Source of the DNA: Actinophytocola sp.
Lineage (GTDB): Bacteria > Actinomycetota > Actinomycetes > Mycobacteriales > Pseudonocardiaceae
Direction of reading: 5' to 3'
Assembly: GCF_009379765.1 (NCBI RefSeq)
Contig: NZ_WHTD01000044.1
Coordinates: 1-51,632 of the forward strand
DNA length: 51,632 nt
The notes beneath the pieces were generated by a model. The model had not been told where the DNA came from, ran no database searches, and saw only the letters and a program-made list of their open reading frames with translations. The position numbers and the translations under genes are program-made. Positions within the stretch are counted from its first letter, which is position 1. Every line of letters starts with the position of its first letter. Positions 25,700-33,672 of the stretch are shown here, piece after piece.

Positions 25700-26857
25700 A
25701 TGACCGACCGGCTCCCCGACGCGCCACCGATCCTCGGCGACCCGCCCGGGTCGTTCGCGTGGGATGTGTTGCACCGCAGGCATCCCGCGCTGATCGAGCA
25801 GGTGCGTGGCGGGCTGCCGTACCCCCCGGACCGGCTCCGGGCGCTCGACGCGCTGACCGAGGAGATCACCGGCGTCATCGAGCCGCTCGACCGCGACGCG
25901 CACGACCGCGCGACGTGGGACGCCTGGGGCGCCGAGTACGTCGGCCGGCCGTGGCCGGCGGTCCCGTTCCTGTGGGCCGAGAGCTACTTCTACCGGCGGT
26001 TGCTCGGCGCGGTCGGGTACTTCGGCCCCGGGCCGTGGCGCGGGATCGACCCGTTCGAGCCGGCGAAGTCGGCCGAGCTGGCCGACCCCGCGCTGGATGT
26101 CGACCTCGCCGCGCTGGACGAGCTGCCGGGGCTGCCGGCGGACGAGCTGGTGGCCGCGCTGACGGGGGCTTCGCTGTGGGGCAACCGCGCGGACCTCGGC
26201 TTTCGGATCGGGGCCGCGCCGACCGAGGCGAACGAGGACCTCGTCGTCGACCAGCGCCCCCGCCTGTGGTCGCTGCTCGCCGCCGCGCGGACGGTGTGCG
26301 TGGTGGCCGACAACGCGGGCCGGGAGCTGCTGCCGGACCTGCTGCTGATCGACCACCTGCTCGCCGCGGGCGGGGTGGCGCGGGTGGCGCTGCACGTGAA
26401 GCCGCACCCGTACTACGTGTCGGACGCGACGATGTCGGATGTCATCGCCGCCCTGCGCCGGCTCGGTGGCGCGCCGGGGTACGCCGCCGCGGTCGGCGAG
26501 CGGCTGCGCCGGGCCGTCGGCGCGGGCCGGCTGACGGTGAGCGCGCCCGACTTCTACCGCGCGCCGTGGTCGTTCCACCGGATGCCGGCCGACCTCGCGG
26601 CGGAGTTCGCGGCCGCGTCGCTCACGGTCGTCAAGGGCGACCTCAACTACCGCCGCCTGGTCGGCGACCGGGCCTGGCCGGCGACCACCCCGTTCGAGGC
26701 GGTGACGGCGTACTTCCCCGGCCCGGTCGCGACCCTGCGGACGCTCAAGTGCGATGTGGTCACGGGCGTGCCGGCCGAGACCCTGGCCGCCCTCGACGGC
26801 ACCGGGGAGCCCTGGCGCACCAACGGGACCCGCGCCCTGGTCCAGGTCCGTGGCTGA
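25700..26857 (+). CDS. DUF89/ARMT1-type damage-control phosphatase
   Basis: The 385-residue protein matches the DUF89 metal-dependent phosphatase fold. The family N-terminal signature is GSFAWDVLHRRHPALI. The metal-site motifs are VVADNAGRELLPDLLLI near residue 205 and LTVVKGDLNYRRLVGD near residue 310. Such enzymes remove phosphate from damaged or overflow phosphometabolites. The ATG at 25700 lies 6 bases after TACGGT with no ribosome binding site, suggesting leaderless translation; an ATG 33 bases upstream is an alternative. It stands alone, next to the folC-like remnant. Confidence 0.9.
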   Translation: MTDRLPDAPPILGDPPGSFAWDVLHRRHPALIEQVRGGLPYPPDRLRALDALTEEITGVIEPLDRDAHDRATWDAWGAEYVGRPWPAVPFLWAESYFYRRLLGAVGYFGPGPWRGIDPFEPAKSAELADPALDVDLAALDELPGLPADELVAALTGASLWGNRADLGFRIGAAPTEANEDLVVDQRPRLWSLLAAARTVCVVADNAGRELLPDLLLIDHLLAAGGVARVALHVKPHPYYVSDATMSDVIAALRRLGGAPGYAAAVGERLRRAVGAGRLTVSAPDFYRAPWSFHRMPADLAAEFAAASLTVVKGDLNYRRLVGDRAWPATTPFEAVTAYFPGPVATLRTLKCDVVTGVPAETLAALDGTGEPWRTNGTRALVQVRG

Positions 26858-26970
26858 GCCAGGGCTCGAGCCGCGCGGCCCGCGACGCGCGGGAGGGAGC
26901 TGTTGCGCCCGGCGGCCGGCCGTGATCGTCTGAGTGGTCGGTCTTGCCAACGAGAACGCGGGGACAACCG

Positions 26971-28149
26971 GTGGACGTACCGCAGTTCGTCTGGTGGCTC
27001 ACGATCGCGGGCGTCGTGGGCCTGCTTCTGTTCGACTTCATGGCTCACGTGCGCACGGCGCATGTGCCGACCCTTCGCGAGGCGGCGGTCTGGTCGACCG
27101 TCTACGTCGGCATCGCGATCGCCTTCGGCGTCGGCGTGCTGGTCCTCGGCGGCTCCGCGATGGGAACGGAGTACTTCGCCGGGTACGTGACGGAGAAGGC
27201 GCTGTCGGTCGACAACCTGTTCGTGTTCCTCATCATCATGTCGAGCTTCAAGGTGCCCCGTGCCGACCAGCAGAAGGTGTTGCTCGTCGGGATCGTCTTC
27301 TCGTTGCTCGCGCGGACCGGGTTCATCCTGCTGGGAGCCGCCCTCATCAACACGTTCGCGTGGACCTTCTACGTGTTCGGCGTGATCCTGCTGGTCACCT
27401 CCGGCAACCTGATCAAGCCGCAAGGCGAGGACAGCCACTCGGCGGACAACATCGTGATCCGCGTCGCCAGGAAGCTCTTCCACACCACGGACGACTACGA
27501 CGGCGACAAGCTGTTCACCGTCGCGCACGGCAAGCGGGTCATGACGCCGATGCTGCTGGTCATGGTCGCCATCGGCGGCACGGACCTGCTGTTCGCGCTC
27601 GACTCCATCCCGGCCATCTTCGGGCTGACGCAGAACGTCTACCTCGTGTTCACGGCAACGACGTTCTCGTTGCTCGGGCTGCGCCAGCTGTACTTCCTCA
27701 TCGACGGCCTGCTGAACCGGCTCGTCTACCTGGCCTACGGGCTGGCCGTGGTCCTGGCGTTCATCGGGGTGAAGCTCGTCCTGCACGCCCTGCACGAGAA
27801 CAACGTGCCGTTCATCAACCGCGGCGAACCGGTCGAGGTGGTGGAGATCAGCACCGGGCTGTCGCTGAGCGTCATCTTCGGCGTCCTCGTCGTCACCGTG
27901 GTCGGGTCGATGACCAGTGCGTGGGGCAGGGCGCAGAACGTGATCGCCTCGGCCCGGCGCCACGCGATCGAGTACTGCGACATCGAGGAGGACCCCGTGC
28001 GGCGCGGGGAGGTCCTCACGATGCTGCTCGCCGAGGAAGCGACCCTCAAGAAGCTTCCCGAGAAGTACCGGGCACGGATCCGGGAGGAGGAGAAGCTGAT
28101 GACCCTGCTCGAGCGGGCGCACGCGGAGCGGGCCCGCGTCGCGACCTGA
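26971..28149 (+). CDS. TerC-family integral membrane protein
   Basis: The 392-residue protein has about eight to nine membrane helices and the TerC acidic motifs in membrane segments: EKALSVDNLFVFL near residue 65 and TDLLFALDSIPAIFG near residue 205. TerC proteins are linked to tellurite resistance and to manganese export or metalation of exported proteins. The GTG at 26971 (VDVPQFVWW) is preferred over an in-frame TTG 27 bases upstream because GGGGA precedes it and it matches the family N-terminus. The C-terminal 70 residues are charged and cytoplasmic. I saw no riboswitch in the short upstream region. Confidence 0.93.
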   Translation: MDVPQFVWWLTIAGVVGLLLFDFMAHVRTAHVPTLREAAVWSTVYVGIAIAFGVGVLVLGGSAMGTEYFAGYVTEKALSVDNLFVFLIIMSSFKVPRADQQKVLLVGIVFSLLARTGFILLGAALINTFAWTFYVFGVILLVTSGNLIKPQGEDSHSADNIVIRVARKLFHTTDDYDGDKLFTVAHGKRVMTPMLLVMVAIGGTDLLFALDSIPAIFGLTQNVYLVFTATTFSLLGLRQLYFLIDGLLNRLVYLAYGLAVVLAFIGVKLVLHALHENNVPFINRGEPVEVVEISTGLSLSVIFGVLVVTVVGSMTSAWGRAQNVIASARRHAIEYCDIEEDPVRRGEVLTMLLAEEATLKKLPEKYRARIREEEKLMTLLERAHAERARVAT

Positions 28150-28214
28150 GCACGACCGAGTGGCGGAATCGGCGGAACGGCCTAGACTTCCCGCTGGTCA
28201 GAGAGGACGTGCCG

Positions 28215-29765
28215 ATGTCAGAGCAGGCAAGTGCCGCGAGTGAGATCGCGGGCGGATACACCACCTCCGGCGGGGCCGTCGAGCTCGGCTCGGTGGTCGT
28301 CGACGGCACCGTCGACCCCGGCGCGCGGGTCCGCATCCCGCTGGCGATGATGAACCGGCACGGGCTGATCGCCGGCGCGACCGGCACCGGGAAGACCAAG
28401 ACACTGCAGGGGATCGCCGAGCAGCTGTCCGCCGCCGGCGTCCCGGTCGTGATGGCCGACGTCAAGGGCGACCTGTCCGGTCTGACCCAGGCGGGCACCC
28501 CGAACGACAAGATCACCGCGCGGGCGGCCGACACCGGCGACGACTGGCGGCCCGCGGCGTTCCCGGTCCAGTTCCTGTCGCTGGGCACCAGCGGCGCCGG
28601 GGTGCCGGTCCGGGCGACGATCACCGGGTTCGGTCCGCTGCTGCTGGCCAAGGTGCTCGAGCTGAACGAGACCCAGGAGTCCACGCTCGGCCTCATCTTC
28701 CACTGGGCCGACGGCAAGGGCCTGCCGCTGCTGGACACGAAGGACCTCCGCGCCGTCATCACCCACCTGACCGGCCCCGATGGCAAGGCCGACCTCCAGG
28801 GCATCGGCGGCGTCTCGGCCGCGACCGCGGGCGTCATCCTGCGCGCGCTGTCCAACCTGGACGCCCAGGGCGGCGACGAGTTCTTCGGCGAGCCGGAGCT
28901 GTCCGTCGCCGACCTCATGCGCCGGTCCGACGGGAAGGGCGTCATCAGCCTGCTCGAGCTGGCCAACCTGCAGAGCAGGCCGGCGCTGTTCTCGACGTTC
29001 CTCATGTGGTTGCTGGCGGAGCTGTTCGAGGAGCTGCCCGAGGCCGGCGACCTGGACGCACCGAAGCTCGTGTTCTTCTTCGACGAGGCGCACCTGCTGT
29101 TCAACGACGCGTCGGAGGCGTTCCTCGACCGCATCGAGCAGACCGTCAAGCTGATCCGCTCCAAGGGGGTCGGCGTGTTCTTCTGCACCCAGCTGCCGAC
29201 CGACCTGCCCAACCCGGTGCTGTCCCAGTTGGGGGCGCGGGTGCAGCACGCGCTGCGGGCGTTCACCCCGGACGACCAGCAGGCGCTCGCGCGCACGGTG
29301 AAGACCTACCCGACGACGCCGCACTACGCGCTCGACAAGGCGCTGACCTCGCTCGGGATCGGCGAGGCGATCGTCACCGTGCTCAGCGAGACGGGCGCGC
29401 CGACCCCGGTCGCGTGGACCCGGCTGCGGGCCCCGCGGTCGCTGATGGGAACGATCGGCGGCGACGCCGTCACGCAGGCGGCCACATCCTCGGAGCTGCA
29501 CGGAAAGTACGCCCAGACCGTCGACCGTGAGTCGGCCTACGAGCGCATGGCACAGAAAGCCGCCGCCGCGCCGTCCCCCGAGTCCGCCGAGAAGGACGGC
29601 ACCAAGCCCGCCGGCACAGGCCCGCGCAAGCGCGAGGACGACGACCCCGGCTTCGTCGAGAAGGTGATGGGCAACAGCGCGGTCCGGTCGTTCTTCCGCT
29701 CCGCCGCGAGCGCGGTCGGCCGCGAGGTGACCCGCGGCCTGTTCGGCACCCGCCGCCGCCGCTGA
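28215..29765 (+). CDS. HerA-like ATPase (DUF853 family)
   Basis: The 516-residue protein belongs to the HerA/FtsK-like ATPases of the DUF853 group. Walker A is AGATGTGKTK near residue 56, Walker B LVFFFDEAHLL near residue 285, and VGVFFCTQLPTDLP resembles sensor motifs. The C-terminal tail is charged and ends in a basic stretch. It is predicted to be a cytoplasmic hexameric motor acting on DNA or an unknown polymer; the physiological role of this group is poorly known. A TAGACT box at 28183-28188 may be the -10 of its own promoter. No NurA-like nuclease gene is adjacent. Confidence 0.9.
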   Translation: MSEQASAASEIAGGYTTSGGAVELGSVVVDGTVDPGARVRIPLAMMNRHGLIAGATGTGKTKTLQGIAEQLSAAGVPVVMADVKGDLSGLTQAGTPNDKITARAADTGDDWRPAAFPVQFLSLGTSGAGVPVRATITGFGPLLLAKVLELNETQESTLGLIFHWADGKGLPLLDTKDLRAVITHLTGPDGKADLQGIGGVSAATAGVILRALSNLDAQGGDEFFGEPELSVADLMRRSDGKGVISLLELANLQSRPALFSTFLMWLLAELFEELPEAGDLDAPKLVFFFDEAHLLFNDASEAFLDRIEQTVKLIRSKGVGVFFCTQLPTDLPNPVLSQLGARVQHALRAFTPDDQQALARTVKTYPTTPHYALDKALTSLGIGEAIVTVLSETGAPTPVAWTRLRAPRSLMGTIGGDAVTQAATSSELHGKYAQTVDRESAYERMAQKAAAAPSPESAEKDGTKPAGTGPRKREDDDPGFVEKVMGNSAVRSFFRSAASAVGREVTRGLFGTRRRR

Positions 29766-29922
29766 CCCACCCACCCCGCGAGTCCAACACTCCGGACCCC
29801 TGAGTCTCACGTTCGCGGCCCGACCGGCCCGCGCTGGTAGAACCTGCTCGTGGTGGATCAGGTCTGCTCGCTCCGCTGAAGGGCCGTACCCTCGCCCGCA
29901 GACCGCGCGGAAGGGAGCCAAC

Positions 29923-30297
29923 GTGTCGAACATGGACCGCCTGGAACAGATCGTCGGCCGCCTACCCGAGGCGGAACGAGTCGACATCGAGGCGTGGGAC
30001 GGTGAGCCGACCTTCCGCGTCGGAGGCAAGAACTTCGTGTTCGCCAGTCCGGACGCCACCGCCATCAGCGTGAAGCTTTCCAAGGACGAGGCCGCCGCGC
30101 TGGTCGCAACCGATCCTCAGGCCGTCCCGACCTCCTACGGCATGGGCCGCCATGGCTGGGTGTCGATCACGCTCGACGGCCGGCCCACGCGGGAGCGCTG
30201 GCGGGAGGTCGAAGAATGGGTCCGCACCTCCTACACGCTGATCGCGCCCAAGAGGCTCGCCCGCCAGGTCCTCGGTCAGGATCAACCGACGCCCTGA
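29923..30297 (+). CDS. MmcQ/YjbR-family protein
   Basis: The 124-residue protein has the CyaY-like fold signature of the MmcQ/YjbR family: ERVDIEAWDGEPTFRVGGK, GMGRHGWVSITLDG and VEEWVRTSYTLIAPKRL, ending in the conserved basic helix. The function is not established; DNA binding has been suggested for the family. GTG start with AAGGGAG at good spacing. A TAGAAC box about 85 bases upstream may be its -10. It ends just before a strong hairpin terminator. Confidence 0.9.
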   Translation: MSNMDRLEQIVGRLPEAERVDIEAWDGEPTFRVGGKNFVFASPDATAISVKLSKDEAAALVATDPQAVPTSYGMGRHGWVSITLDGRPTRERWREVEEWVRTSYTLIAPKRLARQVLGQDQPTP

Positions 30298-30361
30298 TAC
30301 GCAGGTCCCCCGTCGGAAGTTCGTCACCTAGTCCGCCGGCCCAGCTTCCTGCTGGCGGCGT

Positions 30362-30390
30362 TGCCGGTCCGGTTGTCATCCGGACCGGCA
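30362..30390. terminator. Bidirectional hairpin terminator
   Basis: TGCCGGTCCGG (30362-30372) and CCGGACCGGCA (30380-30390) form a perfect 11-bp stem with a 7-base loop. It lies between the convergent MmcQ/YjbR gene and the minus-strand orphan gene, so it can end transcription from both sides. There is no U-tract, which is common in actinobacteria. Confidence 0.8.
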
Positions 30391-30412
30391 CGCGGTTCTG
30401 ACCTGCGGGGCG

Positions 30413-31471
30413 TCACTCCCAGCTGCCGAGCCACTTCGGTGCCACGATGCCGACCTCGACGGCGAGCTCCTGGGCGTCCTGCCGGAGGCGGGTCAGCTCG
30501 TCCTTCGGGTCCGTCGCTCCCAGGACGGCGTGCACGACCTCGGCGAGGGCGTACGAGTCGTGTTCCCGGGCGGCGGCCCGTACCGTGGCCGGCACCGCGG
30601 AGTCGAACGCGACGTCGAAGCGCTGCAACCCGGACCCGGCTCGCGCGCAGGCGGCGCACGCGCAGGCGGTGACCTCGCTGCCCTTGAGATCGATCCCCCG
30701 CTGCCAGTGCAGCAGCCGCGGCACGAACACCTGAGGGCTGCGCTTGGGCCGAACACCGTCGGCGCGCCTCGCGACGGGTCCCCCGAGATGCCGGGTGGAG
30801 GACGACAACCCGATGGCCGCGAGCGTCGCACCGGCGGCGATGGCGGGAATCCCGACCGGTCCGGTGCGCAGCAGCTCGAGCTTGCGTCCGGTCCGCGCGC
30901 TCCACCGCAGCAGCCGGCGCAACCCGAAGACCTTGTAGGAGGAGTCCACCGGATCGAACGGCGCACCCAGCACCAGCGAGACATCCCGGTCCGCGGCCCG
31001 CAACTGCTCGGCGAGCACCCCACTGTGCTTGGACCCGAGCCAGCCCCCGTCGAGCACCAGCGTGACGGAGACCTTCACCGGGTACTCGCGACCCAGCGCG
31101 GCCTTCAGCTCGTCGAGCTGCCCCACCCGCAACCGGAGGCCCGGGGTACGCACCACCGACAACCCGAGCTCGGCCTGCGCGTCGACCCAGTCGAAGACCG
31201 GCAGGTCGAGCGCGAGCCCCAACTGCCCCTCGACAACCGGCGCCTTGGCCTTTCCCCGCCCGAGATACGCGGCCGGATCAAGATCCACCCCGGCAAGCTC
31301 CCCGGCCCGCGCCAACACCCGAGCGACCGCGAGCCCGTGCACCCCCTGCAACGTCACCCCGCCGAACCGCTCCCGGTTGGCCAACGCCTCGGCGGCGCTA
31401 CACCGCCCGAGATAGGCCTGCACCCGCCCGAGCGACGACCGCACACCACCGCGCACCCGCCGATCGACCAT
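30413..31471 (-). CDS. Uncharacterised protein with a CxCxxC cysteine cluster
   Basis: The 352-residue soluble protein has alternating beta strands and helices (KVSVTLVLDGGW, VSLVLGAPFD, LELLRTGPVGIPAIAAG) that look like an alpha/beta barrel. The motif TACACAACARAG near residue 270 contains CxCxxC, followed by a histidine about 30 residues later, a possible zinc site. A comparable CxCxxC...H site exists in tRNA-guanine transglycosylases, but the rest of the sequence is not convincingly similar. GAGGA lies close before the ATG at 31471. Its family is not recognised. Confidence 0.75.
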   Translation of the reverse strand: MVDRRVRGGVRSSLGRVQAYLGRCSAAEALANRERFGGVTLQGVHGLAVARVLARAGELAGVDLDPAAYLGRGKAKAPVVEGQLGLALDLPVFDWVDAQAELGLSVVRTPGLRLRVGQLDELKAALGREYPVKVSVTLVLDGGWLGSKHSGVLAEQLRAADRDVSLVLGAPFDPVDSSYKVFGLRRLLRWSARTGRKLELLRTGPVGIPAIAAGATLAAIGLSSSTRHLGGPVARRADGVRPKRSPQVFVPRLLHWQRGIDLKGSEVTACACAACARAGSGLQRFDVAFDSAVPATVRAAAREHDSYALAEVVHAVLGATDPKDELTRLRQDAQELAVEVGIVAPKWLGSWE

Positions 31472-31556
31472 GGAGTCCTCACAAGTTCCGAACACCACAA
31501 CGGTAAACGACGCGGGGTGGCGACTCGAACCGCGAGCAGGGACCTGTCTTCTGGAC

Positions 31557-31949
31557 CTACCCAGAATCCGAAGCGCCAGACCCCAGTTGGCCGAGCCAGG
31601 CGGCGGTGTGCTGCGCGTCCGCATGTGGCGACTTGCCCAGGCCGGCGGCGAGCGCGCGCAGGCCGTCGGGTTCGTAGTAGCTCGCGATCCAACCGATCGC
31701 CCGACGTGATGCGAATCCCATCGATGGTGATCGCCAGCCGGCCGTTGGAGACTTCGGCCGCAGTTGACGCATCCCGACCAGGACGAAGACCAACCCCACC
31801 ACGAGCCCGACAACCGCCCCGACCCAGAAGGGTTCGGTGCCGGCGAACGCGACACCACCCATCACCGGAGCGACAACGACCAGGACCACCTGCCCGAGCA
31901 CGATCAACCGGCGAGTGCGCACCGTGAACCGGAGCCAGGTCCCCTGCAT
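31557..31949 (-). CDS. Small two-helix membrane protein
   Basis: The 130-residue protein has two hydrophobic helices (LIVLGQVVLVVVAPVMGG and FWVGAVVGLVVGLVFVLVG, residues about 15-62) and a soluble tail with SYYEPDGLRALAAGLGKSP. The neighbouring frame between about 31705 and 31755 also reads like coding sequence (VSNGRLAITIDGIRI), so a pair of small frameshifts within the gene cannot be excluded. It is divergent from the flippase gene. No known family was recognised. Confidence 0.55.
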   Translation of the reverse strand: MQGTWLRFTVRTRRLIVLGQVVLVVVAPVMGGVAFAGTEPFWVGAVVGLVVGLVFVLVGMRQLRPKSPTAGWRSPSMGFASRRAIGWIASYYEPDGLRALAAGLGKSPHADAQHTAAWLGQLGSGASDSG

Positions 31950-32058
31950 GGCCCGAAGATACAGCTCGGACCTCCTCGTAGGACCTGTTGAAAGCGGTCA
32001 GCGGATTCACGCCCGTGCCCCAGTACCCGGCGAACGGGCCTGGCTACTGTTGCCCGAC

Positions 32059-33525
32059 ATGGGCGAGAAGCAGACGACCACCATCGGGCAGCGGTCATCG
32101 TTGCTGGCCAGGCCGAGCGCCTGGGTGTCGGTGACGCCGCTGCCGGTCGCCAGGCGCGGCGTCGTCTCCACCGCCGGCATCGCGGTCCAGGGCCTCGTCC
32201 GGTTCTGCTACAGCCTGCTGATCGGGCGCACGATGCCGGCGGGCTTCCTGTCGGCCACGAACAGCGCCATCTCCACCAGCATGCTGTCCACGCTGCTGTG
32301 GCCGACCTCGCTCGCCTCGGCCGCGGGGAAGTTCCTCGCCCGCGAGTCCGGGTCGCCTCAGCGGGCCGCCGCGCTGACCCGCTACCTGGGCAGGCTCTGC
32401 GTACTGACCTCGGTGGCGCTCGCGGCGGTGGCGGTCGTGGTGACCGCGGTGTGGCTCGCGCCGGGACACCCGTCGACCGCGGTGTTCGTCGGCTTGCTGA
32501 CCCTGGGCTGGTCCGGCTACACGTTCGTCCGCTCCGCGCACTACGCCACGAACCGCGTGGCCAGGGCGACGTTCTGGGACTTGCTGTCGTTCCTGGTCTC
32601 AGTGCTGGGCCTGGTGCTGGTGCTCGCGTTCGACGCGACCGACCTGCTCCTGCTGCCGATCACCGTCGGCTACCTCGGCTACGCCGTGCTGGGGTGGCCT
32701 CGCGGGACGAAGGGCGCGCTCGACGAGGCGCTCAAGCGGGAGATGCGGCGGTACGTCAGCTGGGGCGTGGTCGGCTCCCTGACCACGGGTGGCTTCCTGC
32801 AGCTGACCATGGTCATGGCCCACCAGACCGGCGACACGACCGGCGCGGACGCCTACGCGGCGGCACTCACGCTGGCCACCCCGGCGTCGATGATCGGCTC
32901 GGTGCTGAGCCTGCTGCTGCTGCCCACCCTGTCCGAAGCGGTGGGCCGCGGCGACCTCGACTCGGTGCGCAGGCAGACCGACCTCGCCAGTCGCGGGCTG
33001 ATCGCCCTGGTCGGCGGCGTGTTCGGGGTGGTCATCGTGGGCAGCCGCGTCGTGGTCGCGGTCATCTGGCCGAACCTGACCTCGACGGTGCCGATCCTCG
33101 AGGTGCTGCTGCTCGCCACGTTCCTGATGACCGCGGCGGCCGCGTGCACCGAGTCCATCAACTCCTTCAGTGTGCACGGCGCCCGGACCATGGGGGTGAT
33201 CCGGTCGATCGGGTTCGTCACCGGGCTCGCCGTCGTCGGAGCGCTCGTGTCCGGCATGTCCGTGCTGGGCATCGCCATCGGCTACCTCGCCGGGATGGTG
33301 CTCACCGGACTGATCCCTATCGCCGTGGTGTGGCGACGCGACGGGCAGCGTTGGGGCCCGTCCGCGCTGCGCGTGCTCGTCGGTGCCGCACTGGCCGCCG
33401 GCCTGGTGGTCCTGCGCGACCGGTGGGGGCCGGTCGGCTGGCATGACCTGCTGCTCGTCGCGGTGTTCGCGCTCGCATGGCTCGCCATGCTCGGCCGCGA
33501 CACGCGGGTGCTGCTGCGGCGCTGA
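32059..33525 (+). CDS. Wzx/MATE-like polysaccharide flippase
   Basis: The 488-residue protein has about 12-14 membrane helices in the pattern of oligosaccharide flippases of the MOP superfamily. Features include an N-terminal RRGVVSTAGIAVQGLVRF helix and two related halves of six or so helices. It should move lipid-linked oligosaccharide across the membrane. The start ATG lies 8 bases after TACTGT and no ribosome binding site is seen, so the mRNA may be leaderless. It opens the surface polysaccharide locus. A second flippase of similar size lies at 42.4-43.8 kb; the two share features such as SAASKFLA versus SAAGKFLA and probably arose by duplication. Confidence 0.88.
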   Translation: MGEKQTTTIGQRSSLLARPSAWVSVTPLPVARRGVVSTAGIAVQGLVRFCYSLLIGRTMPAGFLSATNSAISTSMLSTLLWPTSLASAAGKFLARESGSPQRAAALTRYLGRLCVLTSVALAAVAVVVTAVWLAPGHPSTAVFVGLLTLGWSGYTFVRSAHYATNRVARATFWDLLSFLVSVLGLVLVLAFDATDLLLLPITVGYLGYAVLGWPRGTKGALDEALKREMRRYVSWGVVGSLTTGGFLQLTMVMAHQTGDTTGADAYAAALTLATPASMIGSVLSLLLLPTLSEAVGRGDLDSVRRQTDLASRGLIALVGGVFGVVIVGSRVVVAVIWPNLTSTVPILEVLLLATFLMTAAAACTESINSFSVHGARTMGVIRSIGFVTGLAVVGALVSGMSVLGIAIGYLAGMVLTGLIPIAVVWRRDGQRWGPSALRVLVGAALAAGLVVLRDRWGPVGWHDLLLVAVFALAWLAMLGRDTRVLLRR

Positions 33526-33672
33526 CACCGTGGGTCCGGCCCCGTCCGCCGGTTGCTAGTCTGCCCGCGGCTCCTCCGAATCGGCATCGTTCCGACAACT
33601 CATCTGCGCGGAGCCGCTCGTCTTTCCTGGGGGACGGACGAGCATTCGAACGGGCCGTACGGAGGAGGACAC

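Noticed and set aside
26858..26970. Possible manganese riboswitch before the TerC gene
   Set aside because: TerC genes often follow yybP-ykoY riboswitches, but I could not see the conserved loops in this short, GC-rich stretch.
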